The notes below the pieces were generated by a model. The model was not told the DNA's origin. It ran no database searches and saw only the letters and a program-made list of their open reading frames with translations. Below, piece by piece: positions 6,649 to 15,197 of a stretch of DNA of 22,300 bases (positions within the stretch are counted from its first letter, which is position 1; each line of letters opens with the position of its first letter). The stretch is taken from positions 1-22,300 of the forward strand of contig DVGH01000060.1 in NCBI GenBank assembly GCA_018712865.1. The letters run 5' to 3'. Source of the stretch: Scatavimonas merdipullorum (GTDB taxonomy: Bacteria; Bacillota; Clostridia; Oscillospirales; Acutalibacteraceae). The translations under genes were made by a program, and so were the position numbers.

Positions 6649-9189
6649 ATGAAGCGTATACTTTGTTTAATATTGTCTGTAATATTGATATGTTTGTCTT
6701 CGGTTGTTGCATTTGCGGAAGAATCGGAAAAATATATAACAGTTCCTGTTGAATACTCGGATCATATCGGCAGTCCGGAACAATTAGAGGTAATGGTAAA
6801 AGATAATAATGTATACGTAAATGCAGAAATGCTTACTAACCGTTTGGGATACCAGTTTGGAAATAACGAAGAGTGCATAACGATATATAATACAAAAAAT
6901 GATGATCTTCCTTTTGGATTTACACAGTTCTTTTTAGACAGCACAAAAGTGAGCCATATGATCTATTTCCAAATGGTTGATACATATGAAGCTCCATTTC
7001 CAAGTCTACAAAACGAAAAAGGATATTGGATTCCATTAGAATATTCTCTTATCATGCTGAATAGTGGGCTATTAATTCTGGATAATACTCTTTCTATCGA
7101 CATGCCCCAAAAAGATATTATCGACTACTATTTTGATATTCAAAAGAACGGAAATATCTATCGCTTTGACTGGAATAAAGATTTCGGCTATACCGAAACA
7201 GATTGGAAAATCATTGGCGCTAGCAGCCATATTATAAATATGTTTAATGGTATTTTAGATTTTGATGGTGATTCATGGGCGGCTATGTTCCAAGCTTTCA
7301 TTATGGACTCTTCGGCATATGATAAAAAATATGGAGAAAATTTAGCATTGCTTTTATGCACTGAATCTGACGAAGAATTAAAAGCTTCTATAAAAAAAAT
7401 AGAGATGTATCAGGATATTTTTTCGGAAAAAGGGCAACTGGGTGAAAATATCCTTAAGGCTTATTCTAAAGAGCTGGATTTAGAAGTAGGAGAATTATAT
7501 GCGGAATGTGAAAAAATACTGGAAGAAGTTAAAGCTGGTAATTCTTCTGCAGTGACCTATAATAAGTCATATCAGGCATTAGAAAATGCTTTTGATAAAC
7601 AGACTTGGTTTTCAGAAATGGGCGGCAATATTATTCAAGTACAAAAGAGGCTTTCAGATGTCACCTCTATTCTTAATATTGGATTGAAGATTGCAGAAGT
7701 TGTGAGTTATGGAAATGAATTTGCAAATCAAGACGAATTTTCGCTGGCTGCATTGGATAACTATTTGAATACTTCGTCAACTTCTACTGCATTACCAGAG
7801 GCAATGAAACAGTCAATACAAAATTATTCCGATATGCTATCTAGTAATTTGGCAGAATATTCTGCCCGAAGATTTTTTGATGAAAATGTAGGTGAATGGA
7901 TTACAGAAGGTCTGTCGTTAAATAAAGCATTAGGGACGCAAGCAAATGTTGCATTATTTACATGGAATATAGCATCTAATACGATTCCGTTTATATCCGA
8001 TGGTCTTGATGCCGCAGATAAATTTGAGCTGGCGCTGTATTCACAAGTTTTTCAAGCAGATACTTTTTTAAATTATCAAGGTCTTTGTAATTCGGTATTT
8101 AATGATATTGATAATCTTGACCCGGAAAAATTATATAATGTTGCTCAATACTGCTATATTTATTTAAAGACATGTTATACAACGCGTAACGCAGCGATTG
8201 CTTCCTTGGCTGGTAAAAGCGATACAGTAAAAGAACAGATTCAGCCGCTGATCGATTATCAGAATGGCATTAATAGTGATATAGCACAAGCAATGGTGAT
8301 GCTTAAAGCAGCAAACAAAACCAATGAAGGAAATGTATATGGATTCTTACCTTCAGATAATAAAAAATATTTGAATGAATTTGATAATGATGATTTAAAT
8401 ACTGTGCTTGGTTTAATTGAAATGGAAAAGTTGTCGGATGAAAATGAGAAAATTATCACTATTAATTCTAATGACACAGCAAATTTTACCGGGATATTAA
8501 AGTCAGAAAATTATGAAATAAATAGTAATAATAAAGGAACGGTTGCTATACTTGAACTTGATATTCCATTTAAATGTTATTTATATGATGAATGGATGAG
8601 TAATAACGGCTGGAATAATTATAATGGAAAAACTGAATTTAATATCGATTCTATTCAAGTTTCTCTATCTAATGCACAAAATTATTATGGAAAAAATATT
8701 ACAGTAACAGGCACGGTTACACTTGCACACACAGGACATCATCGCAGGGATATTGTGCTATTGGATTCACAAATCAAAAACGTCGAATCAACATCGTTAT
8801 CACCTACAGTGAAAAGTACCAAAACAGATTTGAGCAATTATATAGGTTCTGATATTTTAGACTTCGTTAAAACAGTTGATGATATGTATGATGTTGGTGC
8901 TACGGATGGAAGTACAGAATATAGCAATGGTAATATAACTGTTTCCGCTGGATATGGTTCTAATAGTATAATTTTTGTTTCAATAAATGGGGATTGCAAT
9001 TATTCAATACGAGGTATTGAATATGGAATGTCTTTTGAAGATGCTACAAACCTTGCATATGAATTTTGTGATTATATTGCGGATGATTTACCTTATTATA
9101 AACGATTTGTTATGGCTGATGGTGCAAGTCTTTCATTCCATGCTGAAGATGAAAAAACGGTTGATAGCATAAATTTTTCCACAAATTGA
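6649..9189 (+). CDS. Large secreted protein with N-terminal stalk-like and DUF4431-like segments
   Basis: The 846-residue product follows the lipoprotein gene after one base, with GGAAGGAG before ATG 6649. Residues 1-23 form a classical signal peptide ending AFA. Residues about 28-110 (VYVNAEMLTNRLGYQFGNN) resemble the copper-amine-oxidase N-terminal stalk domain found in many Firmicutes surface proteins. A long helical middle (about 180-600) matches nothing I recognise. Residues about 605-715 hold GKNITVTGTVTLAHTGHH-RRDIVLLDS, which resembles DUF4431 (AHTGHHxxxVLLD). The C-terminal 120 residues (YSNGNITVSAGYGSNSIIFV ... YSIRGIEYGMSFEDATNLAY) look like a separate small sheet-and-helix domain. 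There is no sortase motif or C-terminal anchor, so it is probably released or held by its lipoprotein partner. Function unknown. Confidence 0.8.
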   Translation: MKRILCLILSVILICLSSVVAFAEESEKYITVPVEYSDHIGSPEQLEVMVKDNNVYVNAEMLTNRLGYQFGNNEECITIYNTKNDDLPFGFTQFFLDSTKVSHMIYFQMVDTYEAPFPSLQNEKGYWIPLEYSLIMLNSGLLILDNTLSIDMPQKDIIDYYFDIQKNGNIYRFDWNKDFGYTETDWKIIGASSHIINMFNGILDFDGDSWAAMFQAFIMDSSAYDKKYGENLALLLCTESDEELKASIKKIEMYQDIFSEKGQLGENILKAYSKELDLEVGELYAECEKILEEVKAGNSSAVTYNKSYQALENAFDKQTWFSEMGGNIIQVQKRLSDVTSILNIGLKIAEVVSYGNEFANQDEFSLAALDNYLNTSSTSTALPEAMKQSIQNYSDMLSSNLAEYSARRFFDENVGEWITEGLSLNKALGTQANVALFTWNIASNTIPFISDGLDAADKFELALYSQVFQADTFLNYQGLCNSVFNDIDNLDPEKLYNVAQYCYIYLKTCYTTRNAAIASLAGKSDTVKEQIQPLIDYQNGINSDIAQAMVMLKAANKTNEGNVYGFLPSDNKKYLNEFDNDDLNTVLGLIEMEKLSDENEKIITINSNDTANFTGILKSENYEINSNNKGTVAILELDIPFKCYLYDEWMSNNGWNNYNGKTEFNIDSIQVSLSNAQNYYGKNITVTGTVTLAHTGHHRRDIVLLDSQIKNVESTSLSPTVKSTKTDLSNYIGSDILDFVKTVDDMYDVGATDGSTEYSNGNITVSAGYGSNSIIFVSINGDCNYSIRGIEYGMSFEDATNLAYEFCDYIADDLPYYKRFVMADGASLSFHAEDEKTVDSINFSTN

Positions 9190-9413
9190 GAAAATTATAA
9201 TTAAAGAAGTTCAAATAGTTTGCAGATGTAGTCTATTATCTTCTTCTAGATGGAGCGTTTTTCGGAGAAAAAGCACTTTTGATTGATGGAATATCCAAGG
9301 TGAAATGCAACATTCCCATTGGCACACAAATTTGCTTTCAAAGTTCGGCGTGTTATACTTTTTGGGGTGCAAATGTCTGTAAAAATGCGCTGCGTTCTTT
9401 ATAATATAAAATA
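9190..9413. other. Intergenic, no gene recognised
   Basis: No supported gene lies between the large secreted protein and the TetR promoter. GCGTTTTTCGGAGAAAAAGC near 9255-9274 can fold into a weak hairpin followed by CACTTTT and might end the upstream transcript, but it is not a clean intrinsic terminator. Confidence 0.35.
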
Positions 9414-9442
9414 TTGACTGTAGGTCACAGAAGGTATATAAT
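9414..9442 (+). promoter_or_regulatory. Promoter of the TetR-family gene
   Basis: TTGACT (9414-9419) and TATAAT (9437-9442) are separated by exactly 17 bases. Short inverted repeats lie in the same place: TGAC...GTCA (9415-9427) and CTGT...ACAG (9418-9430). A TetR dimer bound here would block the -35 box, so autoregulation is plausible. The promoter is clear; the operator is a suggestion. Confidence 0.75.
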
Positions 9443-9486
9443 GCCTTTGGAAAACTACAAATTTTGCAAAATAAAGGACAGCGGCC

Positions 9487-10089
9487 ATGGGGAAAATAGA
9501 GGAAAAGAAAAAAGCCAAACGCCAGGCGCTTTTGTCTTCTGCGTTTGCGCTCTTTACAGAAAAAGGCACAAACCGGACGGCTATTTCAGAAATTGTAGAA
9601 AACGCGGGCGTTGCAAAAGGTACGTTTTATCTGTATTTTAAAGACAAATATGATCTGCGAAATAAGCTGATCGCGTATAAATCGGGCGTAATCATCAGCA
9701 GGGCAACGCAGGCCATGCAGAAAAAGGAGTTTACAGATTTTACGCAGGAAATCCTTTTTCTTGTGGATCATATCATACGGCAATTCCAGGCGGATCTTTC
9801 TTTACTGGAGTTTATATCCAAAAACCTCAGTTGGGAAATTTTAAAAAACGCCCTGCTTACAGAAACGCTTGAAGGCGGCGTGGATTTCCGACAGATGTAC
9901 CTGGATATGATCGGGCGGGCAAAGCTGCGCTTTGAACGGCCGGATATCATGCTGTACCTGATCGTAGAACTGGTCAACGCGGTTTGCTATAATACCATTC
10001 TTTATAAAAACCCAGTGGATATTGAAACTATGAAACCTTATTTATACAGTACAATTGCGGGCATTATTAAGAATCATAGCGAAAAATAG
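9487..10089 (+). CDS. TetR/AcrR family transcriptional regulator
   Basis: The 200-residue protein starts at ATG 9487 after AAAGGA. The N-terminal DNA-binding domain is plain: a helix KRQALLSSAFALFTEKG, then the helix-turn-helix TAISEIVENAGVAKGTFYLY, then FKDKYDLRNKL (residues about 12-60). The C-terminal ligand domain is variable, as usual, so the inducer cannot be told. The helix-turn-helix is of the FYLYFKDKYDL type seen in regulators of transporters and fatty-acid or drug response genes. No obvious target gene is adjacent: the gene is monocistronic, with its own promoter, and converges on the trp operon. It may regulate itself or a gene elsewhere. Confidence 0.9.
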   Translation: MGKIEEKKKAKRQALLSSAFALFTEKGTNRTAISEIVENAGVAKGTFYLYFKDKYDLRNKLIAYKSGVIISRATQAMQKKEFTDFTQEILFLVDHIIRQFQADLSLLEFISKNLSWEILKNALLTETLEGGVDFRQMYLDMIGRAKLRFERPDIMLYLIVELVNAVCYNTILYKNPVDIETMKPYLYSTIAGIIKNHSEK

Positions 10090-10093
10090 AAGC

Positions 10094-10137
10094 TTACACT
10101 AAAAACGTCCCCTTTTAAGGGGACGTTTTTAGTGTAA
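10094..10137. terminator. Bidirectional intrinsic terminator between tetR-type gene and trpA
   Basis: Two perfect 21-base arms (10094-10114 and 10117-10137) meet at a TT centre. The GC core ACGTCCCCTT/AAGGGGACGT is flanked by five A's on one side and five T's on the other. The hairpin therefore yields a U-tract when transcribed from either strand, which suits the convergent genes that end at 10089 and 10169. Confidence 0.92.
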
Positions 10138-10168
10138 AAAATTATACAAAAACTTTGGATTAAAAGAC

Positions 10169-10957
10169 CTAGACAGTATCAGAGGAGCAGGATAAAGCGG
10201 CCTTCATTTCTTCAATATAGCGGCATATGGGGGCTATACAGTCTTTTCCGTATTGCTCACACAGGCGGACAATTGCGCTGCCCACGATCACGCCGTCGGC
10301 ATGCTGCGCCATTTGCCGTGCCTGCTGCGGGGTGGAAATACCAAAGCCCACGGCCACCGGTATGGAAGAGACCGATTTTGCAAGCGCCGTCATTTTGCTT
10401 ATGTCTGTGCTTATTTTACTGCGCACGCCTGTAACGCCCATTGAAGAAACGCAATATAAAAAGCCTTGCGCCTCTTTTGCGATTTTCAGGATTCGCTTTT
10501 CAGAGGTAGGCGCAATCAAAGAAATCAGATCAACGCCGTATTTCTTACATAAGGGGTTTAATTCCTCTTTTTCCTCAAAGGGCATATCCGGCACGATCAA
10601 AGCGTCTATTTTGCAAAGCGCGCACTCGTTTAGAAATTTTTCTGCTCCGTATACATAGACCGGATTGATATAGGTCATAAAGGCCAGGGGGATATCGCAT
10701 ATTTTTCGCAGCTGTTTGACCATACTGAAAATGTGGTCAATTGTAACACCACCTTGTAAAGCGCGTATGTCGGCCCTTTGGATGACTTCCCCCTCTGCAA
10801 CCGGGTCTGAAAAAGGAATACCAATTTCTATCAGGTCTGCGCCCGCGCGCGCCATGGCGGGGATCAGCTGCAGGGTTGTTTCAAGATCCGGATCCCCGGC
10901 GGTAATAAACGGAATAAACGCTTTTCTATTTTGAAACGCTGCTTGTGTTTTACTCAT
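10169..10957 (-). CDS. trpA: Tryptophan synthase alpha chain
   Basis: The 262-residue subunit cleaves indole-3-glycerol phosphate to indole and glyceraldehyde 3-phosphate and passes indole to TrpB. The TIM-barrel landmarks are FIPFITAGDPD (residues 14-24), LIEIGIPFSDPVAEG (42-56, with the catalytic Glu at 44), FMTYINPVYVYG, DALIVPDMPFEE, LISLIAPTSEKR and VAVGFGISTPQQA. The second acidic catalytic residue, Asp60 in Salmonella, is Glu here (E55), a substitution I recall as common among Clostridia. The start is ATG at 10957 after GGGGAGGATCTTT. It overlaps the trpB stop by eight bases, so translation is coupled. The frame stays open to 11230, but that extension lies inside trpB and is not coding. 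Confidence 0.96.
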   Translation of the reverse strand: MSKTQAAFQNRKAFIPFITAGDPDLETTLQLIPAMARAGADLIEIGIPFSDPVAEGEVIQRADIRALQGGVTIDHIFSMVKQLRKICDIPLAFMTYINPVYVYGAEKFLNECALCKIDALIVPDMPFEEKEELNPLCKKYGVDLISLIAPTSEKRILKIAKEAQGFLYCVSSMGVTGVRSKISTDISKMTALAKSVSSIPVAVGFGISTPQQARQMAQHADGVIVGSAIVRLCEQYGKDCIAPICRYIEEMKAALSCSSDTV

Positions 10958-12134
10958 AAAGATCCTCCCCTCTGTAGCGGGCGATAGCGGCCACATCCTT
11001 GTCGCCCCTGCCCGAAAGATTGACGACGATAATTTGGTCGCGCCCCATTGTAGGCGCAATCTTTTGCGCATACGCGATGGCATGCGCACTTTCAATAGCG
11101 GGGATAATACCTTCTGTTTTAGAAAGATATTCAAATGCATTGACGGCCTCTTCGTCTGTAATCGGAACGTATTGGGCGCGCTGTGTGTCGTGCAGAAAGG
11201 CGTGCTCTGGCCCAATGCCGGGGTAGTCAAGTCCCGCAGATATAGAATACACCGGCGCGATCTGGCCGTCTGTGTCCTGGCAGAAATAGGATTTCATGCC
11301 GTGAAAAATGCCAACAGAGCCGTTTGCAATGGTGGCGGCGTTTTTGGGCGTTTCTACACCTAGACCGGCCGCCTCACAGCCGACCAGTGCAACGTCTTTA
11401 TCGTCTATAAATTCATAAAACGCACCCATGGCGTTGCTGCCGCCGCCTACGCAGGCAATGACCATGTTCGGCAGCCGTCCTTCCAGCTGCTGCAGCTGCG
11501 CTTTGATTTCTTTTCCAATTATGCTTTGAAAATCACGCACAATGGTGGGAAATGGATGCGGGCCCATGACAGACCCCAGCACATAATGCGTGTCGTGTAC
11601 CCGAAGGGTCCATTCGCGAAGGGTTTCGTTGACTGCATCTTTCAAAGTTTGCGTACCGCTTGTCACGGGGTGGACCTTTGCGCCAAGCAAACGCATGCGG
11701 TATACGTTGAGCGCCTGCCGCTTTGTGTCTTCCAGTCCCATATATATTTCACATTCCATACCCATAAGCGCAGCCACAGTCGCCGTGGCAACGCCATGCT
11801 GTCCGGCGCCGGTTTCTGCAATAACCCTTGTTTTTCCCGTTTTCTTAGCCAGCAATACCTGCCCTAAAACATTGTTGATTTTATGCGAGCCGGTATGGTT
11901 GAGGTCTTCGCGCTTTAAGTAAATTTTTGCGCCGCCCAGGTCTTTGGTCATTTTTTCTGCATAATATAAAAGCGAAGGCCTGCCCGCATAATTTTTCAAC
12001 AGGGAATCAAGCTGTGCAATAAACACAGGGTCTTTGCTATAGCAGGCATAAGCTGTTTCCAGCTCGTGCACGGCGGCCATCAATGTTTCTGGAATAAACT
12101 GTCCGCCGTGTATACCAAATTTACCGTTGTTCAT
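10950..12134 (-). CDS. trpB: Tryptophan synthase beta chain
   Basis: The 394-residue enzyme condenses indole with serine using PLP. The N-terminal GKFGIHGGQFIPETLM and the PLP-lysine segment LNHTGSHKINN (Lys85) are present. So are ETGAGQHGVATATVAALMG, the phosphate-binding GGGSNAMGAF, and the C-terminal GIIPAIESAHA and VNLSGRGDKD. This is the classical TrpB1 type. I chose ATG 12134 because AAGGAG lies eight bases before it; the GTG at 12143 sits inside that ribosome binding site. The gene overlaps the trpF end by 14 bases and trpA by eight. Confidence 0.96.
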   Translation of the reverse strand: MNNGKFGIHGGQFIPETLMAAVHELETAYACYSKDPVFIAQLDSLLKNYAGRPSLLYYAEKMTKDLGGAKIYLKREDLNHTGSHKINNVLGQVLLAKKTGKTRVIAETGAGQHGVATATVAALMGMECEIYMGLEDTKRQALNVYRMRLLGAKVHPVTSGTQTLKDAVNETLREWTLRVHDTHYVLGSVMGPHPFPTIVRDFQSIIGKEIKAQLQQLEGRLPNMVIACVGGGSNAMGAFYEFIDDKDVALVGCEAAGLGVETPKNAATIANGSVGIFHGMKSYFCQDTDGQIAPVYSISAGLDYPGIGPEHAFLHDTQRAQYVPITDEEAVNAFEYLSKTEGIIPAIESAHAIAYAQKIAPTMGRDQIIVVNLSGRGDKDVAAIARYRGEDLYE

Positions 12135-12750
12135 ATTCTGCACTCCTTACCAAACGAATAATTTCCTCCATTTTTGTAGGATCCTTTTGTCCATTTGTTT
12201 CCACGCCGCTGCTGACGTCCACACAGTAGGGGGAAACCGTCTGCACAGCCTGTACAATGCAGGAGCTGTTCAGACCGCCTGCCAGAAAAAACGGCTTTGT
12301 GCAGTGCGGTGGGATCAGCTTCCAGTCAAAACGCGTACCGGTACCTCCATAGCTTTTTACACGGTAGGTATCAAAAAGTAAAAAATCGCATGGCAGCGCC
12401 TGCGCCTGCAGAATATCAGCCTGACACCGTACGCGGATCGCCTTGATCACAGAACACCCCGTCCTTTTTTTGATCTGTGCAATGTAGGAGGCGTCTTCAT
12501 CCCCATGCAATTGTATCCAATCCATCACGCCGGCTTTTGCCAAAGAGCAGACCGTATCGGCAGGCTCGTTTACAAAAACGCCAACGGCTAAAATGTTTTT
12601 GGAAAGGTTTGCCTTGAGCAAAGCCGCCTGTTCTTTTTGCACCTGCCTTTTGCTTTGCGAAAATACAAAGCCAACAAAATCTGGCTGATACAGGTTGGCC
12701 GCCGTAATATCTTCCAGGCTGCGCAGGCCGCAAATTTTAATTTTGCTCAT
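12121..12750 (-). CDS. trpF: Phosphoribosylanthranilate isomerase
   Basis: The 209-residue TIM-barrel enzyme performs the Amadori rearrangement of phosphoribosylanthranilate to CdRP. The motifs are KICGLRSLED with general-base Cys7, VGFVFSQSKRQV, VGVFVNEP, IQLHGDED, LLFDTY with catalytic Asp127, GGTGTRFDW, FFLAGGLN, and the phosphate loop VDVSSGVET near residues 177-185. The start at 12750 lies after GGAGGG and forms an ATGA overlap with the trpC stop. Confidence 0.95.
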   Translation of the reverse strand: MSKIKICGLRSLEDITAANLYQPDFVGFVFSQSKRQVQKEQAALLKANLSKNILAVGVFVNEPADTVCSLAKAGVMDWIQLHGDEDASYIAQIKKRTGCSVIKAIRVRCQADILQAQALPCDFLLFDTYRVKSYGGTGTRFDWKLIPPHCTKPFFLAGGLNSSCIVQAVQTVSPYCVDVSSGVETNGQKDPTKMEEIIRLVRSAEYEQR

Positions 12751-13532
12751 AACGGCCCTCCGTTTAGTGCGGCAAGGGCCGCTTTTTTGTTTTCGCTGCG
12801 CATAAGTGTTTCACCAATTAAAACGCCGTGGGCATCTACCTTACGCAGGGCGTTTATATCCTCCGGTGTTTGAATGCCGCTTTCTGCAACAAACAGTACT
12901 TCTTTTGGGACAAGGCTGCGCAGTGTCAGGCAGGTTTGCAGGTCGACCTTAAAGGTTTGCAGGTCGCGGTTGTTAATACCGATGATACGAGCGCCGGCCT
13001 TTAGGGCGGTTTCTACCTGCGGCAGCGTATGTGCTTCCACCAGCGCGGAAAGGCCAAGCTCCGAGCAAAGGTGTATACCTGCTTTCAGCGCGTCATAGTC
13101 CAGCAACGCGCATATAAGCAGCACTGCATCTGCTCCCAATACCTTTGCCTGGAAGATCTGGTAAGGGTCTAAAACAAAGTCCTTTCGTAAAACAGGGATG
13201 GAAACAGCCTTGCGGATTTCCTGCAGGTACAGGTCGCTGCCCAGAAAAAACTGCGGTTCGGTTAAAACAGAAATTGCGCCCGCACCAGCATGCGCATATT
13301 CTTTTGCAATAGAAAGATAAGGAAAATCCTTTACAATCAGCCCCTTGGAGGGGGACGCCTTTTTTACTTCGCAAATATACGTGATCCCCTGCTTTTGCAG
13401 GGCTTTTTCAAATGGAAAACCGGTGTTGCAGGGAAGAGCTCTTGCGTTTTCCTCCATTTTTTCCGGGGAGACGTGCTTTTTTTCTTTTTCTATACGCGTT
13501 TTTGCAGCGCGTGCAATTGTGTCAAGTATCAT
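12747..13532 (-). CDS. trpC: Indole-3-glycerol phosphate synthase
   Basis: The 261-residue enzyme closes the indole ring from CdRP. Key segments are CEVKKASPSKGLI (catalytic Lys57), YAHAGAGAISVLTEPQFFLG, VLRKDFVLDPYQIFQAKVLG, GINNRDLQTFKVDL, FVAESGI and GVLIGETLMRS. The C-terminal KAALAALNGGPL ends at the TGA shared with the trpF ATG. The start at 13532 has GAGGAG upstream and forms an ATGA overlap with the trpD stop. TrpC and TrpF are separate proteins here, not fused as in enterobacteria. Confidence 0.96.
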   Translation of the reverse strand: MILDTIARAAKTRIEKEKKHVSPEKMEENARALPCNTGFPFEKALQKQGITYICEVKKASPSKGLIVKDFPYLSIAKEYAHAGAGAISVLTEPQFFLGSDLYLQEIRKAVSIPVLRKDFVLDPYQIFQAKVLGADAVLLICALLDYDALKAGIHLCSELGLSALVEAHTLPQVETALKAGARIIGINNRDLQTFKVDLQTCLTLRSLVPKEVLFVAESGIQTPEDINALRKVDAHGVLIGETLMRSENKKAALAALNGGPL

Positions 13533-14566
13533 AGCTTCTCCTCATCTTTTAAACTGTGGACACGGTTTGTGGCCCGGATAAAATCCTGCATTTTCTTATA
13601 AGCGCTGCCGTATGTAAGTGCCGTTTTTGCGAGCGCTATTCCATCCGCAATGCTTTTGCATTTGTCTGCCAGATACAGCACCACCGCGGCGTTTAGCGCG
13701 ACAATATCGCTTTTCGGCCCCTTTTCGCCGCTGAGCACGCGCTTTGCAATTTCTGCGTTTTCTGCGGCGCCTCCGCCTGTCAGCTGTGTACGCGAACAAA
13801 GGGAAAAACCAAACGTACGCGGGTCGAGCGTGTAGCTTTTAAGCGAACGGCCGTTTATTTCACAAACAGCCGTTTTGTCCGACATTGAAATTTCGTCCAG
13901 GCCATCGAGCCCGTGTACGACCATGCCGCGCCGCACGCCAAGGTTGGAAAGCACCTGCGCAATCGGTCTTACAAGGCTTTTGTCATATACGCCGATCAAA
14001 TTAATATCCGCAGCCGCCGGGTTGGCAAGCGGGCCGAGCACATTGAAAATGGTGCGCGTTCCAAGCTCCTTGCGGACAGGTGCAGCATATTTCATAGAAG
14101 AATGGTAAACCTGTGCAAACATAAAACATAGGCCGCTTTCCTTTAAAACGGCTTCGTTTTCCAAAGGAGAAAGCATGAGCTGTGCACCCAGCGCCTCTAA
14201 AAGGTCGGCTGCACCGCATTTGCTAGAAACACTGCGGTTGCCATGCTTTGCAACCGGCACGCCGCAGGCGGCAATTACAAAGCAGGATACGGTGGAAATA
14301 TTAAAGGTGTAGGCCTCGTCGCCGCCTGTACCGACAATTTCCGCTACCGGGAAGTCGTGCCGGAGCCGGGCGCCCTTTTCACGCATGGCCATGGCGCAGG
14401 CGGTAATTTCTTCCGGTGTTTCTCCCTTCATGCGCAGCGCTGTCAGAAAAGAGGCAATTTGCGCGTTTGTCGCCTTGCCGCTCATAATTTCATCCATGAC
14501 CTCCTTGGTCATGGTAAAGCTCAAATTTTGTTTTTGTATGGCAGTCTGTATGGCTTGTTGAATCAT
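13529..14566 (-). CDS. trpD: Anthranilate phosphoribosyltransferase
   Basis: The 345-residue enzyme joins anthranilate to PRPP. It carries the PRPP loop GTGGD (residues 79-83), FNISTVSCFVIAACG, the family signature KHGNRSVSSKCGAADLLEALG, FMFAQVYHSSMKYAAPVRKELGTRTIFN, GPLANPA and VHGLDGLDEIS. It is a stand-alone TrpD, not fused to TrpG. I chose the ATG at 14566: the AAGGA lies ten bases before it but only one base before the alternative ATG at 14575, and family members typically begin MI. The gap to trpG is about 50 bases. Confidence 0.95.
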   Translation of the reverse strand: MIQQAIQTAIQKQNLSFTMTKEVMDEIMSGKATNAQIASFLTALRMKGETPEEITACAMAMREKGARLRHDFPVAEIVGTGGDEAYTFNISTVSCFVIAACGVPVAKHGNRSVSSKCGAADLLEALGAQLMLSPLENEAVLKESGLCFMFAQVYHSSMKYAAPVRKELGTRTIFNVLGPLANPAAADINLIGVYDKSLVRPIAQVLSNLGVRRGMVVHGLDGLDEISMSDKTAVCEINGRSLKSYTLDPRTFGFSLCSRTQLTGGGAAENAEIAKRVLSGEKGPKSDIVALNAAVVLYLADKCKSIADGIALAKTALTYGSAYKKMQDFIRATNRVHSLKDEEKL

Positions 14567-14617
14567 TTTTCTCATATCCTTTCCAAAATGTTCGTATGGG
14601 GGTAGCGTTTTTTCGTT

Positions 14618-15184
14618 TTATAAAGAGAGAAAGTTTTGCATAATCTGCTCGCCACAGGGCGTTAAGATGGATTCAGGGTGGAATTGCAGGCCGTATGTGG
14701 GGTGCTCTTTGTGCTGGACGGCCATAATGGTGCCGTCTGCATCGAAAGCCGTAGCCATAAGCGGCGAGTGCAGACTTTCCGCTTGAACAGCCAGAGAATG
14801 GTAGCGTGCAACCTTAATCTTTGCCGGCAAGCCTCCAAAAATCCTACAGGCGGGGTCAAGCTTGACAGCGCTCTGCTTGCCGTGCATAAGCACGTCGGCA
14901 TGGACGATCCTGCCCCCAAAGGCTTGGCAAATTGCCTGATGCCCCAGGCAAACCCCCAAAATGGGTGTGCGGCCTGTAAAGGTTAAAATTGTCTGCATAC
15001 AGATACCTGCCTGTTCCGGGCGGCCGGGGCCTGGGGAAAGAATGATATGGGATGGGTGCATTTCTTCCAGCTCTTTTACGGTAACAGCGTCGTTGCGTAT
15101 AACGCGCACCCCGGGCCTTATCTGTTCGGCCAGCTGTACCAGGTTGTAGGAAAAGCTGTCGTAATTGTCGATCAGTACAATCAT
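14618..15184 (-). CDS. trpG: Anthranilate synthase component II (glutamine amidotransferase)
   Basis: The 188-residue class I glutamine amidotransferase supplies ammonia to TrpE. It has LIDNYDSFSYNLVQ at the N-terminus, ILSPGPGRPEQAG, the nucleophile in GVCLGHQAI (Cys79), VARYHSLAV, and LQFHPESILT with His169 and Glu171. A textbook GGAGGAAAAGAT ribosome binding site precedes ATG 15184, 13 bases after the trpE stop. No pab synthase partner lies nearby, so a dual role in folate synthesis, as known for some Firmicutes amidotransferases, cannot be judged. Confidence 0.95.
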   Translation of the reverse strand: MIVLIDNYDSFSYNLVQLAEQIRPGVRVIRNDAVTVKELEEMHPSHIILSPGPGRPEQAGICMQTILTFTGRTPILGVCLGHQAICQAFGGRIVHADVLMHGKQSAVKLDPACRIFGGLPAKIKVARYHSLAVQAESLHSPLMATAFDADGTIMAVQHKEHPTYGLQFHPESILTPCGEQIMQNFLSL

Positions 15185-15197
15185 ATCTTTTCCTCCT

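Noticed and set aside
9255..9280. Weak hairpin as terminator for the 846-residue protein gene
   Set aside because: The stem is AT-rich with a mismatch near its base and only a short T-run follows; it is mentioned but not claimed as a terminator.
9414..9641. 75-codon frame overlapping the TetR promoter and gene start
   Set aside because: It begins inside the -35 box and runs in another frame of the TetR gene.
10958..11230. Upstream extension of the trpA frame giving a 353-residue protein
   Set aside because: It lies wholly inside trpB in another frame, and the GGGGAGG ribosome binding site directly before ATG 10957 fixes the TrpA start.
14678..14986. Plus-strand frames opposite trpG and other trp genes
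   Set aside because: These are antisense shadows in a higher-GC operon whose minus-strand products are unmistakable.
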